64,000 bases of DNA from Globomyces pollinis-pini (taxonomy: Eukaryota > Chytridiomycota > Chytridiomycetes > Rhizophydiales > Globomycetaceae): contig MU621098.1 in the NCBI GenBank assembly GCA_025399215.1, positions 62,001 through 126,000 on the forward strand, written 5' to 3'. The notes below the pieces were generated by a model. That model saw only the letters and a list, made by a program, of their open reading frames with translations, searched no databases and was not told the origin of the DNA. Below, piece by piece: positions 42,693-54,766 of the stretch (position 1 is the first letter of the stretch; every line of letters starts with the position of its first letter). A program made the position numbers and the translations under genes.

Positions 42693-43421
42693 ATGTCCAC
42701 TGTGCAAGCGCCTGTTACAAAACAACATAGAAGGTCATCAAAGCGAGTCGTCAAGCAGGAATGGCCTTGTCCGTTTGCTGGCTGCAACGTTGTGCTTTTC
42801 TCAAAATCGTCACAATTTAGGCATCGAAGACTTCATGATTCTAGTCTCTCCAAATACAAATGCTCCCAATGCTCTGAAAACTTTGCTGTCAAGCTGGACC
42901 TGATGGATCATACCAGAAGAGCTCACATGCCTGCTGGGAGTTATGTTATTTGTCAGAATTGCGATAGAACTTTTTCCAGTCTGTCAAACTTGAATGCTCA
43001 TAGTGGAATTCATAAGGACAGCGGAGTGCCTAGATATCAATGTTCAAAATGTTCTATGAGCTATTTTCATCGTTCAGCTCTCCGAAGACATCAAAGAGCG
43101 GACCACAATATGATTTCAGAGGAAGGAGGACATCAAAGAAGATCTTCTATTAGCTCTGTTTCCTCACAAGAATCTCTATCAATGGCAACTTTGAATAATT
43201 CACCTTCAAGCACGTCTCCAGAACCTGTAGTGGATTTAGCAGTTACCTGTAAATTCTGTACAGAGGTTCTACCTGACAACCCAAGATATCACTTTCATCT
43301 GGAAGAGAAGCATTTTATATCCTCAGATCATCGTTGTCTGATCAACGCATGCGGTGAATTCTGTGGTAATGGTGAAAAATACGAATCACATAAGAAGGAT
43401 TGTCATCCTTTCTTTATTTAA
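42693..43421 (+). CDS. C2H2 zinc-finger transcription factor, paralog 3
   Basis: A single exon of 242 residues, closest to paralog 1. The shared block KLDLMDHTRRAHMPAGSYV and DRTFSSLSNLNAHSGIHKD are nearly identical to paralog 1, as is RYQCSKCSMSYFHRSALRRH. The end is CLINACGEFCGN...CHPFFI. ATG 42693 aligns with the paralog 1 start. An upstream ATG near 42616 followed by a possible intron is an alternative first exon. Confidence 0.85.
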   Translation: MSTVQAPVTKQHRRSSKRVVKQEWPCPFAGCNVVLFSKSSQFRHRRLHDSSLSKYKCSQCSENFAVKLDLMDHTRRAHMPAGSYVICQNCDRTFSSLSNLNAHSGIHKDSGVPRYQCSKCSMSYFHRSALRRHQRADHNMISEEGGHQRRSSISSVSSQESLSMATLNNSPSSTSPEPVVDLAVTCKFCTEVLPDNPRYHFHLEEKHFISSDHRCLINACGEFCGNGEKYESHKKDCHPFFI

Positions 43422-43761
43422 CGTTGTTTTACTTAAAAATATAATTGTATGTTTGCTAGAATTGTTCGTCAAATTTTGTTCGTAGTACAGCTGACAGGTC
43501 ATATGTGTGACATGAAAGTAATGACATTCGTTAAAAAGTTTCTTTACTAATTTTAAGTCCCATAGCCTTCCCTTGACTATATTTCCTAATTTCAACTTGA
43601 ATTTTTTAATTATTTGCCGCTAATTTGAGGGTTTTGTTGTCACAATCGAATTATTGAAACACCTGACTTTACACATGATGAACTGACGAAGTCCTACTTT
43701 AACAGAAGCAAAGAAGCGCTCTTTAAGTTTTAATAGATCTTTTATTGAATACAAATTTAAA
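43422..43761. other. Spacer between C2H2 gene 3 and a convergent orphan gene
   Basis: 340 bp of AT-rich DNA with nothing recognisable; it should hold both 3' ends. Confidence 0.5.
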
Positions 43762-45031
43762 TCATTTTCTACTCTTGTTCTGTGGGGCCTTTGCTATAGG
43801 TTCAACAGTATGGATATCCAGAGGAAATGTTACCATCTTCTCCTTCTTCTTTGCCCCTGAGACTGTTAAAACAACCATGTTGTCCATCACAGATTTCAAG
43901 TTGGATTTCGACTTCTTTTTTGCTTTTTTACGAGCTTGTTTTTCAACAGACTCTAACATATCCAGTAATGGTTGAGGTGTAGTCACTCTATTAGTATCAT
44001 TATTTTGCAGCTGGGATGATACTCGCCTAAAAACACTAGTTGGCCTTTCATTTGTTTCTGAAATTGAATCATTATTCAGACTTGTTTCTGATGGGAAATT
44101 GTTCATCTTCACATCATCTGTGGTTCGATATAATTGAATTGCTTGCTGAAGCAAAACTTTAACAGAATACAAACTTGAGTATTGATGGCCAAATATGCCT
44201 TGTATGAGATCCGGGGGTATTTCACTAAGAGAGTCAATTGAATACCATTAACCTTTGCGAAAGTGCTTGTAACATGACTAAATGCTCTGTACCAACTGCT
44301 TTCGATTCAATAACATGTCGTAACCGTCTCAGTGTGATCTGCATGATGTAAAAATTGGTATTATTACCTGCTCAATTCGATATCTATCTAAGTGGCATCT
44401 TACGGATTGAGTTTTTACTGATGCTTGATGTCCGATTGGGCATGGATTTTTTAATTTGTATGAGTTTTCAAGCGATTCTAAGTAAGGCGATATACAGTAA
44501 CGTCTCGTTGGTGCGGTTCTGGGACGCGCTTTTGCTTTTGGTGATTCCGGACTATTTGTCGTGTCTGGCAAACTAAAATTATTTCATTTCTGCTTCTTAC
44601 CTTCTCGCTTTGCTTATTTTTCTCATCAGGATAGACGGATTTTGTGGAAGTGGTTCAAAATCTTCCCAAACCGATTCAGGAACTGTACTTTGAACTTCAT
44701 CCTACATATCATCAACATATGAAGACATTACTGCTTCTGACCTTGGGTAAGGAGTGGATACCGCAGATGCTGGAGATCTACATTGTTGTTCATGCAATGG
44801 ATAGACCCTACCCAACATAAAAGAGCTTGAAGTCGGAGGTCTGTCAGTGGGTCGATCGGAGACCTGAAACGACACTCGCCTAGCTTCAATTGTTACATAG
44901 GTTATAATCATACATTCTTTTGCGGATGCTGGTCTCGTGTATTGTTTCGTGGTATCTACATTTGGGAGTGTCCTCAATTGACCTGCTGTACTAGGTCTAG
45001 CTCTTGACGTTATTGTGAAATTATTTAGCAT
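43762..45031 (-). CDS. Unknown multi-exon protein, Arg/Ser/Pro-rich
   Basis: Four or more exons from ATG 45031 give a basic, probably disordered protein with RARPSTAGQLRTLPN, RRVSFQVSDRPTDRPP, KARPRTAPTRRYCIS and later LLDMLESVEKQARKKAKKKS. The repeated RP(S/A)(T/S)A elements are seen in cytoskeletal and flagellar proteins, which is only a hint. The last exon ends PQNKSRK. Intron ends were set by keeping the frame and are less certain than elsewhere. Confidence 0.5.
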
Positions 45032-45487
45032 TAATTATCTGATTTTTTGTCAAACTAATCGTTATTGTCTGTCAATGGTGGTGACATCACTCACGCGATA
45101 TTTTTACATTTACCCCAACATATTTCATTCTACAGACTATAGCAGATATATTTTCGTTACAAATGACCCCCTTTGTAACTGAGCAAAAACATGCGTTTGG
45201 TTTTTATAGCGGAACGCACAGACTTACAAGGCATGACCAGATGATTAGTTGAACGAATATTATATTTCAATATTCAACAGCAACAAGATGCAACAAAAGC
45301 CGCATAGTAAAGAATAAATTAGGGAATCTACATTCATATCGGAGCATTCTTTATAGTCTATCATTGAATTTTTCCTTTTGCATATTGAACTTGTATAACT
45401 TCTATGTATCACAAAAGGGGTTCGTGGTTATTGTGGTTCCAAAATGATTATATTTAAACCACAACAAAGTTAGGGATATTCTTAATC
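45032..45487. other. Divergent promoter region, orphan and VPS62-domain genes
   Basis: About 455 bp between divergent starts, with a TATTTAAA stretch about 35 bp before the plus-strand ATG. Nothing else is apparent. Confidence 0.45.
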
Positions 45488-46971
45488 ATGACCATTCTAT
45501 TTCTATTAACTGCTGTCACTGCAAAATTTGTGATATCAGATCTGAAAGTATCAAGTGTCCAACCAGAGGGATTCACTGGTGCCAGATTTAACAGTGCCAT
45601 GAAACCATTCATACCAAACATTCAAGGGGAAAAAGAATTGGCAGACAATTTAACAGAAGGTATTCCTGGTCCAACACTAGGACTCTATGCAGCATACACG
45701 GTGTTTGATGTGGGTAATCCATCACAACAAGTCGTGATTGATGCTTCTTTTGTTTCAAGCAATTGTCCAAACGGTTATGAAAATATGGGGGTCATTCCTG
45801 GTAGCAAAAAATGTAGGACTTTCAATCTATGTGTGAAAAAGATGTCTGCCAATAAGCTAACCAACTTGGATAGTTTTATCACTGGTAAAAGGCCCCAATA
45901 TTAATAGATAGGTGCATTTATAAGCAAGAACAAAAAAGACACTGCCATTGATGAAAGAGCAGCTCCCAATCCATACATCAGCATCGTAGATAGAGAAGAT
46001 TTTCACGGAGGTTGTGGAGATGATAACAATTATTATGTTGGTCTTGAAAGAGATGCAGTATATCCTAAAGATTTGAATCAATTGAACCCACAAGAAAAGA
46101 GAGATTTAATGGTCAGTTATGCACCATTGATTGTTTTACATCCGAATGAAGATTGGTGGCCAGCTTCAGTATCCAATCTCTTGGACAACTCTATTCGTAC
46201 TTTCAAAGATGGCAATTGGCAACTCCACACTAAAATACCATTACCTAATGATTATAATTTCAATAATCCATATTGGCATGGTAACTCGGATCTATCATCC
46301 GTTCCTATGTATGCATTCTTTATCGAAAAACAACAAGGAATTATTGACCTGGTCTATTCTACTTATTACCCATTCAACTATGGTAAAAAGATTCCTGTTG
46401 CATTCAACACCGTTTTTGGTAATCATATTGGGGATGTAGAATATATGGCTATTCGATTTATCAATGGAGCGCCAAGTACCGTTTTCAATGGATTCCATTC
46501 ATGGACCCACACCAATTACTTTTATGGTACTACTTTGGCAAAAGCTGGAAATCAGATCAAGTTTTACTCAGCTATGGGAAGTCATGGCTTGTGGTCTACC
46601 ACTGGTAAACATGAATGTAACTTTAGTATTTTGTTCTGATTGTAGATAAACAAGCCGCATTAGGATTAATTAAACTGGTTGATGAAACTGGAGATGGTAA
46701 AGTTTGGAATGGACGTAATAAACTGGAAGCATTTGATGTAAAGCGAAAACTTCCATTACCTGGAAACACTGAATTCACATTTTGGCCACAAATACTAGAA
46801 TCTGATGGAGTTAACGACCCAAATAGAGGAACTTCAGATTCAAGAAGTGGTCCAGTAGAACGATGGGGCCAACAGGACACAAAGGGATGTGTATTTGGCC
46901 AATGTCGTATTGAAAATGCCCCATCAGGGTTTGCTCAAAAAGGTTGGTGGAACAGTTTCATTGCAGTTTAG
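45488..46971 (+). CDS. Secreted VPS62-domain protein
   Basis: A signal peptide (MTILFLLTAVTA) precedes a VPS62 domain: YAPLIVLHPNEDWWPASVSN, then FNTVFGNHIGDVEYMAIRFI, GFHSWTHTNYF and SAMGSHGLWSTTGKHEY. This domain occurs in fungal proteins related to yeast Vps62/Tda6; its biochemical role is unclear. The end is PSGFAQKGWWNSFIAV. Introns at about 45892-45918 (27 nt) and a 29-nt one after KHE restore the frame. The N-terminal third (about 190 residues) has no recognisable domain. Confidence 0.85.
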
Positions 46972-47182
46972 ATAGGAACATTCATCTAATACAATTTTTA
47001 CATTCTATACTTATACTTTTATTAATTCTATGGTGTTCGGTTAAATTTAGTGATGAGTTGTGCCCAATACGCGACAATACAAAATTGAATAAAAACAACT
47101 GGCTGAATCACATAATGCTGCAGGTAGTTTTGCACCACTCCAGTGTCTTGCACTTCCCTGAATCATGAATATCTATATCCAC

Positions 47183-48351
47183 TTACAAATCGTCTGTGTA
47201 GACAGATGTACCAGTTGTATCTATACTTGTACTACCAGAGACTCTAATGGTTGAAATTGTCCTATCGACTCCATTAACGGCTATGTGATCCATTATATCA
47301 GAGTTTGGATCTGCTGATTCACTAGATTCCCGTACTGTATCTGCTAAATCGAAACGCACAGTTTTTGCAACTGGGTTTACTTGATTAGGATTCCTAAGAA
47401 TTGCATGTGCAGGTACTTGCTGAGAGTTATGTATACTTTTTGGTTTTCGTGTTGACAAATATATACCTACGGCCAATATTCCAGCATTTGAGCATGTAAT
47501 TAATTGATTCATCACGTATAGCACTCTTAAAAATTGTGGAAACTCTTCAAATGACTTTGCAAGTGAATCTGTAAATATTAATGATAAACCGAATGAGAGT
47601 TGTGACACCAGCAAAAGTGTACTGATTAGCGCTAGTGATCCGGATAAACGCATCATTATCAAACTTGCTTGATGTTTGTAGATTTCATTTGTTAAAAATG
47701 TTCGACGACTCAGATGATCTTCCCTATCCAACTGTTGTACTTTCAATGTGTACCACGTCCAGGTACATGAGAGAAACATGATTGATATGGATAATAATCG
47801 TAAAAATGGCATTATTATTAGCTCAATATAAAATCTACAAAATCAAAATTTGAGTCATTTACCGTATGTTGGCAGATGCCAACCCCAAAAATGCAATACA
47901 CGCTGGAAAGAATGCCATCATGACTAACGCTGCCCAATTCACATTCTCAATGCTGCCTTCAAACTTGACTATATATAGAGGAATCAACCCGACATTTAGA
48001 GACATAAATATAAATAAGGACAGAAAGAATGGCTCTAGCATTGATAAAAATTGATAAAGGAAGCATAAAAAAGCAATACTTTGACATTGCTTCGATGTCT
48101 GTTCTGAATTTTGTTGTATGGAGATGGCAATCATTCCAGCAATTGAAAAGCATAAATCGATTATAATTAGTGTTCTTAGAAGTCTCCCAAATGCGTTGCG
48201 TTTTATAGGCCATCGATGTTTCTTACAGTTAATAATAATATCTTACTCTAAGGATCCACCACGACCCAATAATACTGAACAATAGCCCTGTAGAGGGAAT
48301 AGAATACTTCCAAATAGACAAAGTGTCTATACCTGATGAATCCTGTTCCAT
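47183..48351 (-). CDS. Seven-transmembrane receptor-like protein, paralog 1
   Basis: About 370 residues with seven predicted membrane segments, the first being IPSTGLLFSIIGSWWIL and the last TCSNAGILAVGIYLS. The family signature WYTLKVQQLDREDHLSRRTF lies after TM5, followed by LIMMRLSGSLALIS at TM6. The hydrophilic C-terminal tail starts QQVPAHAILRNPNQ. This resembles a G-protein-coupled receptor in layout, but I cannot tie it to a named family. Start ATG 48351; two introns of 25-28 nt. It is one of four paralogs in the window. Confidence 0.75.
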
Positions 48352-48479
48352 TGCGACTGATTAACAAACTGCAAGAGACAATTGACCACTTACTAAACCA
48401 AAAAGAGAATGATGAAACGATGATATGATACATGAAACTGCTAGGTAATTCTAATGCGTGTTTATTAAAGAATAAAGTG

Positions 48480-49607
48480 TTAAATAATTCTGCTACTATC
48501 CAATAGATTAAGTGGTGGTTGAAAGTCGTGTGCTTGCCCATTGTCAGGAACGGTATCAATGTTGTCAAATAACGGTCGTCCTCGAAAACTAACCTCTGAT
48601 AGAGGTTCGAAAATCTGTCCAAGGCGCACACTAGATTCAAGTTCATTTAAAGTTGAAGATTGGTTGTTGACTTGTCGTACCTCCCTGGGTGGATTAGGCT
48701 CTTCAGATGGGACAATGGTATCTGAAGAAGGGTTGGCCCTTGGTTGTCTAATGATTTGCTGAACTGGTACCTGTTTTCGTGCTTGTTGGAGAGATGCAAA
48801 CTTTCTGACCTGTTGAAATGAATTATGAATCCCCAAGGCAATCAACAAACCAAAACTATTAGCAATCGTATCTGAAATAAATAACACCATCCATGCCAAA
48901 TTTGGTAAATGATCTTTTGGCAAAGATGGGATTGGGACGTTGTAACAAATCAAAATAACCATTCGAAAGACCTGACATACAAACACTGTACTAATGACCA
49001 AAGCAAGTGATACAGAGAGTCGCATCATCAGCAAGCTACCTTGCTGTTTGTAGATTTCTGTCGCCAAAAAGGTTCTTCTGGAGAGTTGATCGAATCGTTC
49101 AAGTTGCTGGACCTTTAATATATACCAAGTCTGAACGCAACAAACAATCATAGCAATAATCGATACAAAAACCAAAGAATTGAGAACAATGAAGTATATG
49201 TTCCCCGGTTTAAATGGCAGGCCAGCGGCAAGTAATGCTGGTGGAATTGAGATAATCAGAATAAATCGAACATCCACAGCTTCAATGCTCCCATTAAATT
49301 TCACTACATACAGCGGGATCATAACAAAGCTGAGAGTCAAGAAGATAAACAGCAAGGTAAAAAACAATTGACAAGTTGATAAAATGTCTCCAATTAAACA
49401 ATTTCCAATCAAAGCACAATTTAAGTTTGTTGCCAATATATATCCATACGAAAGAATAACGAATATTGAAGACAATCCACAGACAAGAATCAGGTAATGT
49501 AACAGTCTAGAGTAAGGATTTGGTGGTAGTTTGTGGTTCCTGTAAATCCAAATACACCCCATCACACTTAGTGTTGATGAAAACATAAATACCCAGTATT
49601 CAATCAT
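48480..49607 (-). CDS. Seven-transmembrane receptor-like protein, paralog 2
   Basis: A single exon of about 375 residues from ATG 49607. Seven hydrophobic segments are clear, with the signature WYILKVQQLERFDQLSRRTF and LLMMRLSVSLALVISTVFV. The tail has KQVPVQQIIRQPRA and further polar sequence ending PLNLLDSSRII. It follows paralog 1 on the same strand, 128 bp from its start. The lack of introns contrasts with paralogs 1 and 4. Confidence 0.78.
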   Translation of the reverse strand: MIEYWVFMFSSTLSVMGCIWIYRNHKLPPNPYSRLLHYLILVCGLSSIFVILSYGYILATNLNCALIGNCLIGDILSTCQLFFTLLFIFLTLSFVMIPLYVVKFNGSIEAVDVRFILIISIPPALLAAGLPFKPGNIYFIVLNSLVFVSIIAMIVCCVQTWYILKVQQLERFDQLSRRTFLATEIYKQQGSLLMMRLSVSLALVISTVFVCQVFRMVILICYNVPIPSLPKDHLPNLAWMVLFISDTIANSFGLLIALGIHNSFQQVRKFASLQQARKQVPVQQIIRQPRANPSSDTIVPSEEPNPPREVRQVNNQSSTLNELESSVRLGQIFEPLSEVSFRGRPLFDNIDTVPDNGQAHDFQPPLNLLDSSRII

Positions 49608-49683
49608 TGCTAAGGAATCTAAAAGAAACTTTTGAGTCCGTTTTAGGTTCAAGTTGTTACTAATGAAACGCTTATTGTCACAC

Positions 49684-51653
49684 CTACCATGATTTAGGAA
49701 GGAGCCTCAGTAAATGACGAAATAATTTGACTCTTTCATGGGTGTCCAAATCAAGTATGGACACGTAAATGAAGGTATACAATCTGGTTGATTTTAATTT
49801 TATTGATATGGTTTCATTTTTGAATAAATGGAATGTCCCACTCTTTACAACATTGACTTGCAATACCAACCTGGTCCCATCCTTCAACTTGAGTTTGTGT
49901 AGCATATGCTAGTAAATCGTCTAATGCCTCTTTTTGCTTGACTGCTAATCTAAAGAATAAACAAAAATTTAACGTACTTCATGTTACTTCCTTCAATCGG
50001 ATCTATAAAATCATCGACCTTTATAATATTATCAATTGACAAGAAATCGGTCATATCCAATAGCTCCAAATCAATTTTTTCTTGTTTGCTGATAAAACCA
50101 TTCTGATGTCTTTTATGACCTGAAGAATTACTTCGGTTATCTGGTTTCAAATCATTCAGTTTCGAGTTAACTTGCATGAGATAATCAATCAAATCTTGTG
50201 GTGATGGATGAGTCAAATTCATACAAACAATGTATCTGGAGTTTAATTTTTGCCCAGGTGATACCTTTCGGAATTGGCAGGCCGAGAAGTGATTGGTTTG
50301 ATTATTGCGATTTTTTCAAAGAAAAGATACAAGATATACAAACATTCAATAGTAAATGGAGTAAGAATGTCAAAACATTTCAAAACAAAATTGCCACCTA
50401 CAATGGTTAAGATTTCATTTGATTGTAAAAGAAGTATGAAGAGAACCAGAAATGAATACTTAATTGGTATAAAACTTGATGATCAATTTGATAATTCAAT
50501 TCTTCAAACCTTTTTTAAGAATTGTAAACATGGATAAAATCTGAGTTAAAAGCAATTGCTTAGAATGTTCTTCTTGATATTGCTCATCTCCTAACACACT
50601 AAACCCACCATCAGCAAGTACCAAATCAACACCAATTGGAGCTCCTTGCAATACAGCTTTGGAAAAGTCCAATATATTCTCATTGTGATAGATATCCCCA
50701 GTTTTGTCTTTACCATAATGTGGGGTGAAAGATCCTGCAGGTGGTTGAAACACCATATTAGATAAATTAAAATCTTGATTGCCATGTAATGTGAGACCAT
50801 ACCCATGAACTGGGACACGTCTTTTATTACACCTCCAAAAAATGTACTCGGTAAAGCCTCCGGGACCGGAACAGATGTCGGCAAAATTAAATTTCTAATG
50901 TATTAAGTAGATTTGATTACAGTTGTTTGAATCTTTGGTAGTAACCCAAACAGTTTATCTAAATTGGCCATTTTGACTGCCGAGCGATTCATAAAACAAG
51001 AGGATCCAATCCCTTCATATGGATTAGAGACTAATCGAGCTTTTGAAAGTTGGCTGGGATCGATTGTTCTGAATTGATTCTATAAATTGATTAGATTGGT
51101 CTGTATAATACTTTAATCTCTAAAATCTTATCATTTAAACTTTTATGAGAGAATTGGTTATAATCTTGCAGTTTGGCCTTACAATTAAAGAGTAACATCG
51201 TACTTTTTGAATCACAATATTCTTTAAATCTTTCCACAATTGAGGGTCTACATCTTGATTTTTCCGAATGAAAGATACAGTTTGCTGAATGGTGATAGTT
51301 CGATCATTCCTCGTGGTTGCTGTTTGATTGGGAATAATAGAATGCCGAATGCTAGTCTGTGGTTCGTTTCTATTGCTAATAGAACGGTCGTAACTTCTAT
51401 CACGTCCATCCACATCCTGTCGTTTATTACTTCTACTGTACTGATCATCCACATTTCGTTTTGCTGATGTATTTGATTGAACTTTCTTTTTTAAATCAAA
51501 CAAATTCGGTGGATGAGAGGGAGTGATGGGGATTAAATGAAATGCTTCATCGATATATGGATTTGCAGTAACGATTGGATTTAAATTACTTTCGTGATTA
51601 TTCATTAGAATTTGACAGGTTTGGTTTTGTTCAACTTTTTTTGAGTTGGTCAT
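49684..51653 (-). CDS. Cap-specific mRNA 2'-O-methyltransferase, CMTR1-like
   Basis: CMTR1 methylates the first transcribed nucleotide of capped mRNA (cap1). The Rossmann core is clear: FADICSGPGGFTEYIFWR (SAM site), DLVLADGGFSVLGDEQYQEE (catalytic Asp), GGNFVLKCFDILTPFTIECL (catalytic Lys) and KPITSRPANSERYIVCMNL (catalytic Glu). The N-terminal 170 residues are variable and Asn/Arg-rich; no G-patch or WW domain is visible. The start is ATG 51653. Introns of about 25-29 nt plus one of about 113 nt before GGNFVLK restore the frame. It lies between 7TM paralogs 2 and 3, all on the minus strand. Confidence 0.85.
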
Positions 51654-51700
51654 CACTTCACTCTCATAATCACGAAAATTAATAACAGCATTGATATTCT

Positions 51701-52822
51701 TTATTTATTACTGTGACGATTTAATGAAGAATTGAGTTCAAATGGCACCAATCTAGTAGAGTGTACAATTCCAGGTGAATTTGGTTCAACAAAATTAAGT
51801 CCTGATTCTGGATAATCTCTTATTGTAGAAGAATCATCTCTTGTTTCTTCAGTCCTACTTCTCTTTGTCGTCAGAATGGTATCTTGAAGAGCAGCTTCCA
51901 ACTCTTTTTTATATAATTGTTTTCCAATAATCTGTAAAGGAATCATATTTTGTTCTTGTGATGGGGTCGGAATTTCGTTGAAGATGGATGAGTAATAGAA
52001 AGCAAATGCTAACAAAACCCCTTTGCAAGCAGTTATGATTTCATATACAAACCAAGTCATTCGCAATGAAGATGGGTATGAGCTAATTCTGACTTGAGAT
52101 TTGAAACCATATTCTACGTATAAGCAAAGGATATAAATAAATTGAGTTGTAAAGTTGAAAAACATAAGTCCACCCATAGTCCCACTCAATCGCATCATCA
52201 AAGTGCTAGCTTTATGTTTGACCGAAGTAGCTAGAAATGTTCTACGACTTAAATTGTCTTCCCGATCAAACTGTTGTTTCTTTAATGTATACCATGTAAT
52301 GATAGATCCCCACAACATCACCAATACCGCGCCGAGATTGAATATTGGAATACCATTAGCGAAAAATGGTCCAACGGGAGCGGGAAGTAAAGTACAATAT
52401 GAACTGGCAAATGCAGCGAAACTAGAAACCAACAAAATCCACTGTAATCGAACTGATTCGATACTGCCTTTGAACAATACTAGATACACGGGTATCATAA
52501 TCATCCAGCAAGACAAGCACTGAAACAGCATCTCCAGGAATAGCGATATTGAATCTGCATACGTCAATACAATACAAAGTCTTCTATCATCTTCCACACA
52601 AACTCCATCAGATAATTGTAGTATATAAAGATATGGCATATTGGAACCTACAACCGGATGAATATCATTGAATTTACATGAATCAAATAGTCCAGCTATA
52701 ATGATGAATCGTAATAATTGCCCAAATGCATTTTTGGGTAAATTATGATTTTTTAGTAACCACAAACACGATACAATACTGAATATTGTACATATACAAA
52801 TAATGAAATACTCATATGGCAT
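51701..52822 (-). CDS. Seven-transmembrane receptor-like protein, paralog 3
   Basis: A single exon of 373 residues with the family signature WYTLKKQQFDREDNLSRRTF and LMMRLSGTMGGLMFFNF, and a tail containing QNMIPLQIIGKQLYK. The first segment is EYFIICICTIFSIVSCLWLL. A longer loop after TM2 (CKFNDIHPVVGSNMPYLYIL) is not seen in the others and could be an extracellular ligand region. Function is unknown. Confidence 0.75.
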   Translation of the reverse strand: MPYEYFIICICTIFSIVSCLWLLKNHNLPKNAFGQLLRFIIIAGLFDSCKFNDIHPVVGSNMPYLYILQLSDGVCVEDDRRLCIVLTYADSISLFLEMLFQCLSCWMIMIPVYLVLFKGSIESVRLQWILLVSSFAAFASSYCTLLPAPVGPFFANGIPIFNLGAVLVMLWGSIITWYTLKKQQFDREDNLSRRTFLATSVKHKASTLMMRLSGTMGGLMFFNFTTQFIYILCLYVEYGFKSQVRISSYPSSLRMTWFVYEIITACKGVLLAFAFYYSSIFNEIPTPSQEQNMIPLQIIGKQLYKKELEAALQDTILTTKRSRTEETRDDSSTIRDYPESGLNFVEPNSPGIVHSTRLVPFELNSSLNRHSNK

Positions 52823-52998
52823 TATTTTTGGTGGGAAACTTGGGACAATTTATTTATGGTAGTTTCCTTTTCTTTAACTCACCATTTGAAACACCATTGA
52901 AACTAAAGAAAATTTTAAGGGTCCTATCAAACTGATGATATTGGTGTGAAATTTAAATATATTTTGCTGTAAAAAGGTAACTAGAAGTACATCTTGTT

Positions 52999-54575
52999 TT
53001 AATCTCGATGGATTGAAACGGATTCGAATCCAAAGAAAGGATTCGTTGATTCACAATTGTCCTCTAAAACTGTATCATTTCCAATATCTAATTCAGAACT
53101 TGATCGGATTTTTCTAAAGCGGGATGTATCTAAAGGACCCGATAACTGTGGTACGATTGGTGGGGTTTGATTTCTTAATAAAGCCCAATTGGTATCTTTG
53201 AAAAATGCATGTGACTTCACATCTGCTGCTCCGGCTCTAGATCCTAACCTTCTATATTCATCCTTGATAAGTAAATCTCTAATAACTCCTTTTGCTTGTG
53301 ATGATATCGGTTTGCCTTTTGGAAACGTTAATTTTTGATGCATGATATTGTTGAAAGTCAAGCTTCTATTAGCACCCTTGAATGGAGTCGTCCCAAACTA
53401 ATTGTTAGTACGATATAGAGACATACAAGCATTTCATACATTAAGATACCCAATGTCCACCAATCCACACAACTTGAATGACCATGTCCTCTGATAACTT
53501 CTGGAGCAATATATTCTTCTGTTCCAACAAATGAATTAGTTCTAATTGTCGCAGTGCACGCTTTTGTATCTACCACTGAATTTGCATGCATTCCTTTTTT
53601 CTCTCCACGTCCTTTTACCATCATGGGCTTTCGAATTGCCTTTGATGGCTTAGAAAGGTCAAAATCTGCAAGCATAATATGGCCAGTATGGTGAAGTAAG
53701 ATGTCTACGAGTGAATATACTAATGATTTTACTTTCTGGTTTCAAATCTCGATAAATGAAACCCATCAAGTGTAAAAATTCCAATGCACAAATTACTTCA
53801 GCACTATAAAATCTCACAGATTCTTCTGGAAGGGATCTATTAGGAAGTCCTTGTAGTGTTCTGAAGAATTCACCACCAGAACAGTACTCTGTGATGAAAT
53901 ACAGATGATCGTTTGTCTGGAAAGAATGGTACAATGGTACAATAAAAGGGTGATTGGCGGTGGCCTGGAGATTAATATACGTGGACAAATACCAATATTT
54001 CTTGTTCAGCCAGTACACGCTTAACTTTGTTTCTCTTTAACATTTCTCCTTTTATCAACACTATAAATAAGCAATAGTACACAATACATTTCATAGCATA
54101 CAGTTGGCCATTTCCTTTGTGTCTTACTAAAAAGACTCTTCCAACATCCCCCTTTCCAATTAATTGAATTCGATCGAAGTCGGCCGGACTGGCTTCACCT
54201 ACGGAGAGACGGACCGAACTACTTGAATGGCTGATTCTGTACTTGGAGGATACTGTAGTGGTAGTTATGGAGTTAGTAGTGGATGATCTATATGGTCAGG
54301 TAACTAAAACAGTACCTAGAATGGGCCTGATCTTCCAAATCGATTGGAGCAGGTTGCCAAACCTTGTACGGTTCATTAGAAGTGAATTCCTCATCCTCAT
54401 CGATGGTATTTTGAAGTTGGTGTTGTTGTAATTGAGACTTTGATTTCCTTAGAGAAGGTGAAGAAAACCAAGAGATAAGTTTCGACATAGAAGATTGTTT
54501 TTTAATGGTAGGAATTGATTCATCATTTCTTTTGAAGTAAGTCAAGAAACTGGATTGTTTTTTTAACGTGGACAT
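52999..54575 (-). CDS. AGC protein kinase, flippase-kinase type (Fpk1/Kin82/Nrc-2)
   Basis: Fpk1-type kinases activate lipid flippases and polarity pathways. The N-terminus is Ser-rich; the domain has [22 protein letters not shown], and the AGC-VIII hallmark [10 protein letters not shown] (DFD in place of DFG). An insertion of about 40 basic residues precedes [20 protein letters not shown], also typical of this group. [11 protein letters not shown] and the C-terminal tail follow, including NPFFGFESV, a hydrophobic-type end. Start ATG 54575; about five introns of 27-29 nt restore the motifs. Confidence 0.88.
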
Positions 54576-54766
54576 GAATGAAAAGTAAAGTAGGAATGAG
54601 TGAAGTGGCAAGACAATGAAACTGAACAGAAACAAGACATGAAGCCATACACAAGAAACAGTTAGAAACTGAAGGTACCCCTATGCAGTACTAGTATTGA
54701 TTAGTACTATGTCTGTACTGTTCATCAAACTATTTCCCGTTTTTTTCATTTACCAAAAAGAGCTTA

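Noticed and set aside
50270..50420. Suspected frameshift in the CMTR1 catalytic region
   Set aside because: On re-reading the bases the frame GGNFVLKCFDIL through FEKIAIIKPITSR is continuous; the first reading had skipped several bases.
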